A stretch of 64,000 nucleotides of DNA from CALBRZ01 sp964511065 (GTDB taxonomy: Bacteria; Planctomycetota; Planctomycetia; Pirellulales; S012-138): positions 15,530 to 79,529 of the forward strand of contig CAZEEG010000009.1 in assembly GCA_964511065.1 (NCBI GenBank), read 5' to 3'. Made by a program: the position numbers and the translations under genes. Of this stretch, positions 27,319 through 36,330 are shown in pieces (within the stretch, counting starts at the first letter, position 1; each line of letters opens with the position of its first letter). The notes beneath the pieces are model-generated. The model had not been told where the DNA came from, ran no database searches, and saw only the letters and a list, made by a program, of their open reading frames with translations.

Positions 27319-28371
27319 ATGGTTTCGTGGATTTCCAAACGCCGGCATGGCCCCATCGCGGTGGACTGGGGCCGCAACTCGCTGAAGCTGCTCCAGTTGA
27401 CGGCAGATCAGACGGCGGTCTGCGCGGCCTCGCGTGTCGCTTTTGCCGGCGATGACGAAGCGGATGCCGACCGTCGCGACGCGGCGGCCGTTGAAACCTT
27501 GCGCCAAGCGATTGAAACCCACGGCTTTCGCGGCCGTGCCGCCGTCATCTGCCTGGGAGCTCGGGAGTTGTTCGTGCAGAACGTGCGCGTTTCCCGGGGC
27601 GAAGAATCGCTCGCTTCCATCGTCAAGCAAGAGGCCGCTTCGCGCCTGCCGTTCAGCCTGAACGAAGCTGAGCTGCGGTTCCTGGAGGCTGGCGACGTTC
27701 GTCAGGGGGATCGCACCAAGCGGGAAATCATCGTCATGGCGTGCCGACAGGCAGCGCTCGACCGGTCGCTGGACTTGCTGGAGCGCGCAGGGCTGAAGCC
27801 GGTAGGTGTCGATGCCGAACCGCTGGCCTTGATCCGCTGCTACCAGCATATCTATCGCCGCGAGGAAGACCGGCAGGTGGCCGCCCTACTGATCCATTTG
27901 GGCGTGTCCAATACGGTTGTCATCATTGTTCACGGCGATCGCGTGCTGTTCATCAAGTACCTTGACGTTGGCGGAAGGCACTTTGACGAATCGGCCGCGC
28001 GGTTGCTGAAGATGAAAGTCTCCGATGCCGCGCTGTTGCGTCGCCATAACGGCGAGCGTCGCAGCGACCGGCAAGATCCGGAAATCGCCCGCACGGTGAG
28101 CGATGCCATCCGGCCCGTCATGGATCGGCTCGCCAACGAGATCGCCTTGTGTTTGAGATACCACAGCGTCACGTTTCGCGGCCACAAGCTCAGCCGGTTG
28201 GTGCTGGGGGGCGGCGAAGCAACCCCGCACATGGCCCAGTGGTTTGAACAGCGGCTGAACCTGCCGGCTGAAATCGCCGAGCCGCTACGGGGCTGCGACG
28301 TGGCGTTGCTGCCCGGCCGCGCGCCGCAATGGGACGTGGCCGCCGGCATGGCCCTCCGCCGCGTGGAATGA
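27319..28371 (+). CDS. pilM: Type IV pilus assembly protein PilM (actin-like)
   Basis: 350 residues, actin/FtsA-like fold: IAVDWGRNSLKLLQL (phosphate-1-like loop), RGEESLASIVKQEAASRLPF (typical PilM), ALLIHLGVSNTVVIIV (phosphate-2-like), KYLDVGGRHFDE, and LVLGGGEA near the C-terminus (adenosine-like loop). PilM sits in the cytoplasm and binds the N-terminus of PilN to couple the motor to the periplasmic alignment complex. Planctomycete secretion loci commonly include it. It is followed by pilN, pilO and pilP-like genes in the usual order. Confidence 0.93.
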   Translation: MVSWISKRRHGPIAVDWGRNSLKLLQLTADQTAVCAASRVAFAGDDEADADRRDAAAVETLRQAIETHGFRGRAAVICLGARELFVQNVRVSRGEESLASIVKQEAASRLPFSLNEAELRFLEAGDVRQGDRTKREIIVMACRQAALDRSLDLLERAGLKPVGVDAEPLALIRCYQHIYRREEDRQVAALLIHLGVSNTVVIIVHGDRVLFIKYLDVGGRHFDESAARLLKMKVSDAALLRRHNGERRSDRQDPEIARTVSDAIRPVMDRLANEIALCLRYHSVTFRGHKLSRLVLGGGEATPHMAQWFEQRLNLPAEIAEPLRGCDVALLPGRAPQWDVAAGMALRRVE

Positions 28372-28453
28372 AACCGGCAACCCGTTTGATTTGGCGCCAG
28401 GCGCACTACGAATCCATCCAGCATCCCGCACTTACGCTAAGAGCAACGTTCAC

Positions 28454-29311
28454 GTGGCCCATTGGAGCGAGATCGACTTTCTGCCCCCGCGTTACCGCGA
28501 GCAACACGTCCAGCGGAAGAATTTCTACTGGCGGGTGGTCGTGCTGGTGGCGTATTTGGCGCTGCTGGCGGTGGGCAGTGTGGCTCAAAGGTCACGCATG
28601 ACGCGGCTCCAAAGCGACCTGGCGCGAGCCAAGCAGGAACTCACCCAGGCTCAGTTGCTCGAGGTTCAAGTCACGCACGCCCAACAGCAGCTTAGCCGGC
28701 AGCGTGCGGCGGCCGAATTGATCACCTACCTGCAACATCCGTGGCCGCGCAGCCAGGTGCTTGCGGCGATCCTGCCGCGTGTGCCTGAGAGCATTCACCT
28801 GACCGAGTTGCGACTCTATCCGTTGGCGGAAAAGGCTGCCGCCGCACCATTCTGGCAACGGCAGTCGCCCGGCAAGAAAGAGAAGGATGCCCCGCCTCCG
28901 CTGCCGGCGACGGCCGATTTGCAGCGCCTGCTTGAAGAACGCAACCGCATGTTGACGGTTGTCCAACTCAACGGCGTCGCGCAGAACCAGGCCTCGCTGC
29001 ACCAGTTCCTCCAGCAGCTTGCCCAGGATGAGCTGTTCGCGGCCGTGGAACTGCTCTCCATCGAGTCGCAGCGATCCGAAAACAACCCGGCAGGCTGCGT
29101 GTTCGAAGTCTGCCTGGAGCTGAAGCCCGGCTATGGTGAGCGGCGCCCCCCACAACGAAGTACCGCGGGAACGGGCCACAGCCGACAGGTTTCACTGGCC
29201 GGAGCGGGGCGCCCCCAGCGTGAGGCGATGGCCAACGAGGCCGATTTGTCCGTACATCTGGCTTCATGCAGAATCCTTACGGCGGCGATCAGCCAGCGAG
29301 GTGTGCAATGA
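28454..29311 (+). CDS. pilN: PilN-like inner-membrane alignment protein
   Basis: About 285 residues. A short cytoplasmic segment (EIDFLPPRYR, the region PilM binds) precedes one membrane helix (VVVLVAYLALLAVGSVAQ), a long coiled coil (LQSDLARAKQELTQAQ) and an alpha/beta domain with LLEERNRMLTVVQLNGVA and LHQFLQQLAQDELF. The basic C-terminal 50-60 residues (GERRPPQRSTAGTG...) look unlike PilN and may be poorly structured. Start taken as GTG at 28454, where similarity begins; a TTG at 28391 is in frame. The stop overlaps the pilO ATG (ATGA), implying coupled translation. Confidence 0.85.
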   Translation: MAHWSEIDFLPPRYREQHVQRKNFYWRVVVLVAYLALLAVGSVAQRSRMTRLQSDLARAKQELTQAQLLEVQVTHAQQQLSRQRAAAELITYLQHPWPRSQVLAAILPRVPESIHLTELRLYPLAEKAAAAPFWQRQSPGKKEKDAPPPLPATADLQRLLEERNRMLTVVQLNGVAQNQASLHQFLQQLAQDELFAAVELLSIESQRSENNPAGCVFEVCLELKPGYGERRPPQRSTAGTGHSRQVSLAGAGRPQREAMANEADLSVHLASCRILTAAISQRGVQ

Positions 29312-29880
29312 AACCATCGCAACCTCCGGCCACACAACGACGGCCATCCGCCGGTCGAGGGAACCTCATCCTGGTGGTGATGATGGCGGCCGGTACTGCG
29401 GCGTTCCTGGGGCTGTCCTTCTGGCCCACCAAGCAAGAGATGAGCAGGCTTCAGCAGGAACTGTATTCCAATCGTGAACAAATGGAGCAGGCATTGCTGC
29501 TGCCGGCTCGGTTGGACCGCACGCGAGAAGATATTGGGCGGACCACGCGGTTTGTATCTGCCTGGCGAGAAGCGGGCGGCGAAAGCACGTCGGCCCTGTT
29601 TGCATCGATCTCCCACGCCATCAGCCAGCACGGCGCGCTGACCACGCAGTTTGTGCCCGAGCCACCGGTGCAGCGCCGCTACCTGCGTGAGACGGCCATT
29701 CGGATCACGTGCCGCGGCACGCTTGAACAGATATTTGCAGCATTGCAGTCGCTGGAATCGCTGCCATGCACGCTTTGGGTGGATGAATTGCGGCTTGCGC
29801 CCGACCGTGACGATCAGGCAAAGTTGACGTGTGAGTTGAAGCTGGGAATTTTTGCGGAAAAGTCCGATCATTCCGATTAG
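29308..29880 (+). CDS. pilO: PilO-like inner-membrane alignment protein
   Basis: 190 residues with one N-terminal membrane helix (LILVVMMAAGTAAFLGLSF), a coiled coil (KQEMSRLQQELYSNREQMEQALLL) and a ferredoxin-like C-terminal part (IRITCRGTLEQIFAALQSLESL) as in PilO/GspM. It pairs with PilN in the periplasm to align the secretin with the motor. The start codon overlaps the pilN stop by 4 bp. Confidence 0.85.
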   Translation: MKPSQPPATQRRPSAGRGNLILVVMMAAGTAAFLGLSFWPTKQEMSRLQQELYSNREQMEQALLLPARLDRTREDIGRTTRFVSAWREAGGESTSALFASISHAISQHGALTTQFVPEPPVQRRYLRETAIRITCRGTLEQIFAALQSLESLPCTLWVDELRLAPDRDDQAKLTCELKLGIFAEKSDHSD

Positions 29881-29928
29881 GTCGATTGCTCCGACGTCCG
29901 ATAACTACGGAGACGGAAGGAAACACCG

Positions 29929-30615
29929 ATGCCGGCCACCCTCGCACAGCGATTGCAGGCTGAAATTCGGCGTTCGCCCAAGAAGGCCGCCCTGCTGGCA
30001 CTGCTGGCTTGCGTGGCGCTATGGTATTGGGCTCCGCTCCTGGGACGCATTGGATCGAGCAAGAGTGGCTCGACCAGGCAAGTACAACCAACGGAATTGA
30101 CCGCGACCGTGGCACCCTCGGCAACCCAACCTTTGAGCCCAACGCCGCCCACGCAGCAACCCAGTGCCCCGACCGGGCCCACCTGGGAAGGTGTGCTGGC
30201 GCTCATCGAGAACGATAGCCGCATGCGCCCGGCGTCGGAGTTGCCGTTGGCACGCGATCCGTTCCGGCGTATGCCCACCGCGGAAGCAGCGACGGAAGAT
30301 GAACTCGCGGCCGAGCAGGCGCAAGGCGCCTCGGCGAATTCCTCCACCGAGCCGGCGCCACTGGAGCTGAGCCCAGCAGCGGTGGAATTGCCACTGGCGG
30401 CGATCATTTTTGGCCCCACCCGCCGCTCGGCACTGATCGGCGGCCGCGCGTATCGGCCCGGCGATGTTTGCCCGGCTCACGGCATGGAATTCCGCATCGT
30501 GGGGATTGGTCGGGACCACATCACGGTGGAACGACTCGCGGATGGCTACCGTTTCGAGCAATCGCTTCCACGGCATCAGCATACGCCGCACTTGGAGATT
30601 CGTCGCGGCCCTTAG
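29929..30615 (+). CDS. PilP/GspC-like periplasmic adaptor
   Basis: 228 residues: an N-terminal helix (KKAALLALLACVALWYWAPLL), a Thr/Pro-rich linker, then a small C-terminal beta domain (VELPLAAIIFGPTRRSALIGGRAYRPGD, FRIVGIGRDHITVERLADGY) of the HR/PilP type found in proteins that link the inner-membrane complex to the secretin. Position between pilO and the secretin gene supports this. PilP is usually a lipoprotein; here a membrane helix is used, more like GspC. GGAAGG precedes the start. Confidence 0.75.
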   Translation: MPATLAQRLQAEIRRSPKKAALLALLACVALWYWAPLLGRIGSSKSGSTRQVQPTELTATVAPSATQPLSPTPPTQQPSAPTGPTWEGVLALIENDSRMRPASELPLARDPFRRMPTAEAATEDELAAEQAQGASANSSTEPAPLELSPAAVELPLAAIIFGPTRRSALIGGRAYRPGDVCPAHGMEFRIVGIGRDHITVERLADGYRFEQSLPRHQHTPHLEIRRGP

Positions 30616-30648
30616 CCGGCATGGTGCCTGGCTACCCCGAAGTCTCGG

Positions 30649-33600
30649 ATGACCTCCTGCGTTTCACGGACGAACATGGGCAACGCCGCCAAGATATTGA
30701 TGCTCCTGGTGTGCTGCGGCAGCGGCGCGGCCTTGGCCGTGTATGTTGCAGCATCCTTGGACGTTGCGGACCGCCCCGCCGTGGATGGCAGCGCATCGGC
30801 GGATACGCGTTCGACCGACACGGCCCGCGCCGAGATGCGGCCCGCCGATCGCGGCAAGCTCGGTGAAGGCTCCCGCACGTCACCAGAGTCGCCGTCCAGC
30901 CATTGGGCGGGCGCTCAATCTGGAGCGGGCAGGAATCTCTCGGCTTGGTCCGCCTCGCCTCGTCGCCAGAACCGCACTGCCGAACCGGCCACGCCGCAAT
31001 TCAATACGGCCGACGCGGCACCTACCCAGGCGGCCGCCACAAGCTTCGCTACCGGCGCGGCCATGGCGACGGCCATCATGGATGTCGCCCAGGATGAACT
31101 GCCGCATGCCAATGTGCCGCATACCCTGCGGCCGGTGAGCCAGGAACCCAGACTGATTGCGGTTGATATCGGCGGCAGCAAAGCAGGCGCCATGTTGCGA
31201 GCCGTTCGTAGCGAAGTGGGGGAGAGCCCGGGCGACGAGTACGAAGTTACACCTCCAATCAACGCGGCCCCGGAGCAGCACTCGCGGCCGGCCGGGCGAG
31301 AGACCCGCAGAGCATATGATCCGGACGCGCCCTCTACGTCGCACGTGCCCGCCCGCTCATCGGGTGATGGCCACGCCAATGATGGCAAACTCGCCAGGGC
31401 GAACCAGCCGCATCGCATTGTGCGTTCGCCCGCACCTGTAAGCTACAGCGGGGATGCAGGCGGTGGTGGCGTGGTATCGGCGGTCGGCTTGGAAGTATTG
31501 GAAGTGGCGGATGAGCCAGGCTCACCTCATGCTGCATCATCGGCACGTTCGAGGGCCAGTGCGCATCAGGCTGCTGTACACGAATCTGCCGTGCGCCAAA
31601 CTGCCGCGCAAGAAACCACGGCTTCGCCCGAATCCGTCCCTTTATCTTCGCCGCCGGACGGTGCGCGAATGGCCCAGGGCGGCCTTCCGCTCCCTTCGCT
31701 TCCCGAGGGGCTATCCGGCGAACTGGGAACATTGCTCCGCGCCGCGCAAGAGCTATCCGGCAACCAGGCTCAAGGGGCACAGGATGGCAACCACGGTCAG
31801 CCCAATGGAGGCAGTGGACCGGGAACCAGCCAGCCCCAGCGGCCAGCACCGCCGCCCGGCCCCAGCAACCGCGGCGAACTGAGCATTCGGCGAAGTGACG
31901 ACTTGCCAGCGCCCAGGCCGGCCGGCGAGGGATTGCCGCACCAGGCGGGGCCTGCCATCGACCATACATCAGGCATGCATCCGCCGGGACCTGGCGGCGT
32001 GCGCGAAGGCGACGAACACCTGGAAATCTACGCCCGCAATCAAGAGATTCGCGACGTCCTGGCTCTACTGGGTGAACAGGCCGGCTTGAATATCGTTGCC
32101 ACGCGCAGTGTGACGGGCATGGTATCGGTTTCGTTGAGCAATGTCTCCGTGGAGGGCGCGCTGGAAGCGGTCCTGCGCTCCACCGGATACATCGCCCGCC
32201 GCGATGGCCGCATCATCTACGTGGGTACGCCCGCCGATTTTGTGGAGATGGAGCAGGCATACGACCGGGTCGGCACCCGGGTTTTTCGTCCGTACTATGT
32301 GTCGGCCCAGGAACTTCAGGTGCTGATCACGCCGTTGCTAACGCCCAACATTGGCAAGATCAGCGTGAACACACCATCGGGCACCGGCATTGGGTCGAAC
32401 GACAACGAAGTAGGTGGCGACAGCTTCACCGGCGGCGATACCCTCTTGGTGCAGGACCGAGAAACCGTGCTCCGCGAAATTGAGCAGGTGGTCCGCGAAG
32501 TCGACCGCGCGCCGATGCAGGTGGCGATCGAGGCGATGATCCTGAGCGTCACCCTGGACGACAAGTACGAATGCGGCATCGATTTTCAGTTTCTCCGCAA
32601 CCAGGGCACGATCCGCTTTGGTATCGGCTCGCCGCCGGCTTCCGTCGACGGTGTCAAATTTGACGCGGGGGGGCTGAAGTTCGCTTACCTGGATTCCAGC
32701 TTGGGAGCGTTCATCAAGGCGCTGGAAACCATCGGCGATACCAGTGTCATCGCTTCCCCACGGGTGCTCGTGCTGAACAAGCAGCGGGCAGAAGTGCTGA
32801 TCGGCGGCCAGTTAGGGTATGTCAACACCACGGTAACCGAAACCACCGCTACGCAAAGCGTGGAGTTTCTCGAAGTGGGAACCCAGTTGCGCATCCGGCC
32901 GTTTATCTCGCCCGACGGTATGATTCGCATGGAAGTCCATCCGGAACTATCCACTGGCAACGTGCGAATCGAGCAAGGCCTGACGCTGCCCGACAAGCAA
33001 GTCACCAAGGTCACCAGCAACGTGATGGTCCGCGATGGCTCGACCGTCATCATCGGCGGCCTGATGCGCGACGACCTCAAGTCCGATGCCAAGCAGATGC
33101 CGCTGATGGGCAATCTGCCGCTGCTGGGCAAACTGTTCCGGACCACGGCCGATGAAACCAAGCGGACCGAAATTGTCGTACTGCTGACTCCGCGCATTGT
33201 TTGCCAGGATGAATTGGCCATGGAAGGCGATCGGGCCGCCTGCGAATTTCATCGCCGCCACGCCACCCAGGCTGACCATATGGCCGAGTTCTCGCGTGAC
33301 TACCTGAGCGAGAAATACTGCCATCTGGCCAAGCAGGCCTATCGTCAAGGCAATCGCGAGCAGGCCTGGCGGTACATCCAATTGGCCGTGGAGATCAAGC
33401 CGGCCAACCGTGCTGCCATCGAACTTCGGGCTCGAATGGCCGCGGGTGTTGAACCGCACCTGCTCGACGGCCCACTGCCGAGCGAAATGCCAAATGCGCC
33501 TCCGCTGGAGGCCGGCACCGATGCACACCTCGTGGTGCCGGAGGAACTGCCACCGCCGGGAGCGCAGCCACACCTGCACGGNNNNNNNNNNNNNNNNNNN

Positions 33601-33933
33601 NNNNNNNNNNNNNNNNNNNNNNNNNNNNNNNNNNNNNNNNNNNNNNNNNNNNNNNNNNNNNNNNNNNNNNNNNNNNNNNNNCCAAATCTGCATGGTCCCC
33701 AGCTTCAATATCCACCTGGGCCAACCATGCAGGGGCCAGAAAATCACGGGCCGGATCTACTGCCGGGCGAAACGCGGCACCGACCTGCACCTCGCCAGTC
33801 AGTGCGGCCGATGGGCGGGGGCGCGCCGCAGCGCGGACCAGGGCACGTTCCAACGCAGAAAAGGGGCTCGGGAAACGGAAAGGCCGGTTCAGAAGTCATG
33901 CCGGCTTGGGTGCTCGACGAACTGGCCGAATAG
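30649..33933 (+). CDS. Secretin (PilQ/GspD family) with long disordered N-terminal region
   Basis: Outer-membrane pore of the pilus/secretion machine; at least 1,060 residues plus an unknown number in gap 2. A membrane or signal helix (KILMLLVCCGSGAALAVYVA) begins near residue 15. Residues 40-450 are Ala/Ser/Pro-rich, low complexity. An N-domain starts at about 457 (LEIYARNQEIRDVLALLGEQ), followed by IARRDGRIIYVGTP. The secretin core spans about 619-855 (MQVAIEAMILSVTLDD, MLRIRPFI-like strand, MPLMGNLPLLGKLFR, TEIVVLLTPRIV). A TPR-like segment (AYRQGNREQAWRYIQLAVE) and a Pro/His/Gly-rich tail follow. The tail holds the gap; after it the frame continues to AWVLDELAE and stops. A start at 30676 is also possible. 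PilQ-type secretins are usually 400-750 residues, so both ends are unusually extended. Confidence 0.9.
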   Translation: MTSCVSRTNMGNAAKILMLLVCCGSGAALAVYVAASLDVADRPAVDGSASADTRSTDTARAEMRPADRGKLGEGSRTSPESPSSHWAGAQSGAGRNLSAWSASPRRQNRTAEPATPQFNTADAAPTQAAATSFATGAAMATAIMDVAQDELPHANVPHTLRPVSQEPRLIAVDIGGSKAGAMLRAVRSEVGESPGDEYEVTPPINAAPEQHSRPAGRETRRAYDPDAPSTSHVPARSSGDGHANDGKLARANQPHRIVRSPAPVSYSGDAGGGGVVSAVGLEVLEVADEPGSPHAASSARSRASAHQAAVHESAVRQTAAQETTASPESVPLSSPPDGARMAQGGLPLPSLPEGLSGELGTLLRAAQELSGNQAQGAQDGNHGQPNGGSGPGTSQPQRPAPPPGPSNRGELSIRRSDDLPAPRPAGEGLPHQAGPAIDHTSGMHPPGPGGVREGDEHLEIYARNQEIRDVLALLGEQAGLNIVATRSVTGMVSVSLSNVSVEGALEAVLRSTGYIARRDGRIIYVGTPADFVEMEQAYDRVGTRVFRPYYVSAQELQVLITPLLTPNIGKISVNTPSGTGIGSNDNEVGGDSFTGGDTLLVQDRETVLREIEQVVREVDRAPMQVAIEAMILSVTLDDKYECGIDFQFLRNQGTIRFGIGSPPASVDGVKFDAGGLKFAYLDSSLGAFIKALETIGDTSVIASPRVLVLNKQRAEVLIGGQLGYVNTTVTETTATQSVEFLEVGTQLRIRPFISPDGMIRMEVHPELSTGNVRIEQGLTLPDKQVTKVTSNVMVRDGSTVIIGGLMRDDLKSDAKQMPLMGNLPLLGKLFRTTADETKRTEIVVLLTPRIVCQDELAMEGDRAACEFHRRHATQADHMAEFSRDYLSEKYCHLAKQAYRQGNREQAWRYIQLAVEIKPANRAAIELRARMAAGVEPHLLDGPLPSEMPNAPPLEAGTDAHLVVPEELPPPGAQPHLHXXXXXXXXXXXXXXXXXXXXXXXXXXXXXXXXXXPNLHGPQLQYPPGPTMQGPENHGPDLLPGETRHRPAPRQSVRPMGGGAPQRGPGHVPTQKRGSGNGKAGSEVMPAWVLDELAE
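33582..33681. other. Assembly gap 2 (100 N)
   Basis: Exactly 100 N inside the proline-rich tail of the secretin gene, between PPPGAQPHLHG and PNLHGPQLQYPPG. Repeats in this tail probably broke the assembly. The frame on both sides fits one gene only if the real gap length keeps phase. Confidence 0.98.
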
Positions 33934-34112
33934 TTCCGCCGCATCCACGCACATCAGCGCATCGACCAGAGGGAATGAACAACGATCCATCGCCCGAACT
34001 GCCCCCTGCCGCCGCGAGCCGTGCTGGTTACGGCTCTACTCGGAAAGCGGCAGTGAAGTCGACTAATGCAAGATCGCACCGGGCCGGCCGATCGTACGAC
34101 CAGGAGTGAACG

Positions 34113-36092
34113 ATGAAAACGCGATTCGGATGGAAGCTTCCGAGCCTAAGCGGTATGGCTATGCTGCTGGCCTACGGCGGCACCGCGATTTCGACTGGGT
34201 GCGCTGCGCCACCTTGGGATCGGACAATGCCCTCGGGGCAACCGTCGGCGGCGGTCCAGCGATATCCGGATTCGCACGTTGCGCGGTCGCGCGGAGCGAG
34301 AAGCACGAAGCCCGGCCATCCGGCGAACTTTGGCGCGAATGCCGTTGCCAACGCTTCCAGGCCCGTCGGATTGGCCACCGGCAGCAGTCGGCGGCACATT
34401 GCCAGCGAAGCTCCGGTGCGGACGGTCGCTGCCCGCATGCCTGCGGGGTCAACCGCGGATTCCAAGGCGCCGTCGGTGGCTTTGCCGGCATCGACGGTTC
34501 GCGATCACGGCCGAGCGGAGAAGAGTTACCAGGCCGCCCTGAAATGCTGGAAGTCCGGCGATAGCGACGGAGCCAAGCGTCACCTCGACGAGGCCCTGGC
34601 TGCTCACCCGCGCCATCGCGATGCAAACCTGCTGCTGGCCGAGTGGTGCCTGCTCTCCGGTCGCCCCGAGGATGCCACGAGCCGGATCGCACAACTTTGT
34701 CGCGACCACCCGCACGATGCCAAGGCGTTCCACACGCTGGGGACGTTGCTCGCCGCTACCGGCCGCGACCGCGATGCGCTCGCCCTGTTTGAGCGCGCGG
34801 CGAGTCTGGCTCCCGACGACAAAATGTATCAGTACGCTGTGAAGGCGGCGTCGGGGCGCGATCCTGGCGCAGGTACGCGTGACCTGCTGGCCGGCAGCGA
34901 CACACGGGCGTCGGATGAGCGCGAATCCACCACCTTGGCTGCCAAGACGGATAGCGTTTTGCCGGTTCGGCTCGACGGGAAAGCATCGGCCTCGGTCAAG
35001 CTCGATGGCAAAGACGCTCACCGCGCCAACGACGCCGACCTGGCCAATAGCACGCCGGGCGATACATCGAACGAGATGATCGAACACACCGAGATCTTCC
35101 GTGTGGTGACATCGCCGACTGCCCGGGCGGCCATGGTTGCCGAGGGAACACGGTCTGTCCGGTCGCGGAGCGAAGATCGGGCTTGCAGCGTTTGTGCGAG
35201 CGAACCGCAGCACGTAGTGGCGGATACTAGCATGCCTGCCCAAGCCATTCGCGAGACGCAACCCGATCGCTTTGAACCGGAGGACGCACTGCCGCTTGAT
35301 GCGGAGCATGCTGCCGATGCGTTGGAACCGGAGACGAACCGAATTCGGCTGCGGATCGCTGCGCGCGACAACGCCCCGGTCAGTGAAGAGCGCAGCGTTC
35401 AAGGTGCAACCGGATGTGATGACTTGGGCGTGCGGAAGGCGTCGGCCTCCGTGGAAACGCAGGAACCATTGCATTCCACCTTACGGTTGAAGACCACCGC
35501 CGATTCCCAGGACGACGGCGCGACCTCGCCCGAACCGCGCCCTATCGAGCATTTTGATCCGTCGGCGCGGCCCGTGGATGTTGCCGTTTCTGGGCAGCAG
35601 CACGGCAGCGAGCGATTGGTGGAAGAGCAACCTGGCCAAGACGTGGCGGGCTCGGTCGATTATCGCGCGTTGCTGGCCGAAGCGGTCCAAGCGTATGAGG
35701 CCAATCAGCCCTCGAAGGGGCGACAGCTACTAGAGCAGTCGGCCCAGGCAACTGCCGCTTCCGACCAGGAGGAGTTGGCCGTGGTCGAAGTTGCGGTGGA
35801 GGCCATGCGGCATGCCGAGGACTCGCTGGCCATTGAATTGCTGGAACCGGCAGCGGCGCGATCGGACGCTACAGCCCGTATATTCCGCACACTCGGAACC
35901 GCGTACTACCGAACGGGGGATTTCCCCCTGGCGATGCAGGCCCTTGAGCGTGCCGTTTCTTTGGACAGCACATCGGCCCTGTCCTACTTTTTATTGGGCT
36001 CCACATTAAACAAGCTTGGGAAGCAGCGCGAAGCGGCTGCCTATTGGCAGCGCGCGGCCCTACTCGACCCGCGTTACAGCGATCATCCCTGA
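34113..36092 (+). CDS. TPR-repeat lipoprotein
   Basis: 659 residues with a lipoprotein signal: hydrophobic stretch, then AISTGC with cysteine at residue 30. TPR units lie at about residues 130-260 (YQAALKCWKSGDSDGAKRHLDEALAAHPRHRDANLLLAEWCL; DAKAFHTLGTLLAATGRDRDALALFERA) and again at the C-terminus (YYRTGDFPLAMQALERAVSLD; YFLLGSTLNKLGKQREAAAYWQRA). A disordered acidic region lies between. Such lipoproteins can act as secretin pilotins or assembly scaffolds (PilF-like); its place right after the secretin gene makes that plausible but unproven. Confidence 0.8.
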   Translation: MKTRFGWKLPSLSGMAMLLAYGGTAISTGCAAPPWDRTMPSGQPSAAVQRYPDSHVARSRGARSTKPGHPANFGANAVANASRPVGLATGSSRRHIASEAPVRTVAARMPAGSTADSKAPSVALPASTVRDHGRAEKSYQAALKCWKSGDSDGAKRHLDEALAAHPRHRDANLLLAEWCLLSGRPEDATSRIAQLCRDHPHDAKAFHTLGTLLAATGRDRDALALFERAASLAPDDKMYQYAVKAASGRDPGAGTRDLLAGSDTRASDERESTTLAAKTDSVLPVRLDGKASASVKLDGKDAHRANDADLANSTPGDTSNEMIEHTEIFRVVTSPTARAAMVAEGTRSVRSRSEDRACSVCASEPQHVVADTSMPAQAIRETQPDRFEPEDALPLDAEHAADALEPETNRIRLRIAARDNAPVSEERSVQGATGCDDLGVRKASASVETQEPLHSTLRLKTTADSQDDGATSPEPRPIEHFDPSARPVDVAVSGQQHGSERLVEEQPGQDVAGSVDYRALLAEAVQAYEANQPSKGRQLLEQSAQATAASDQEELAVVEVAVEAMRHAEDSLAIELLEPAAARSDATARIFRTLGTAYYRTGDFPLAMQALERAVSLDSTSALSYFLLGSTLNKLGKQREAAAYWQRAALLDPRYSDHP

Positions 36093-36330
36093 GCTGTCGC
36101 CGCAAGGACGCATAACGGCAGTCGGCGCGATGGGGTCGCCGAGGTGGGCGAAGCGTGCCGCCTTGGTTTGCGGCACGCACGCATGCGCATCAGGCGAGAG
36201 TCGCTGCATCTGCTTCCCGGCTGACGAGAGCAACGGCCTGGCCGGTTTGCCAACAGGGGGGAGGGCAGCATAGTCCCCCCCAGAAGGCGCCGGTCCGGGC
36301 ACGATGGTTTCGGAACCGGAAAGGCGTCCA

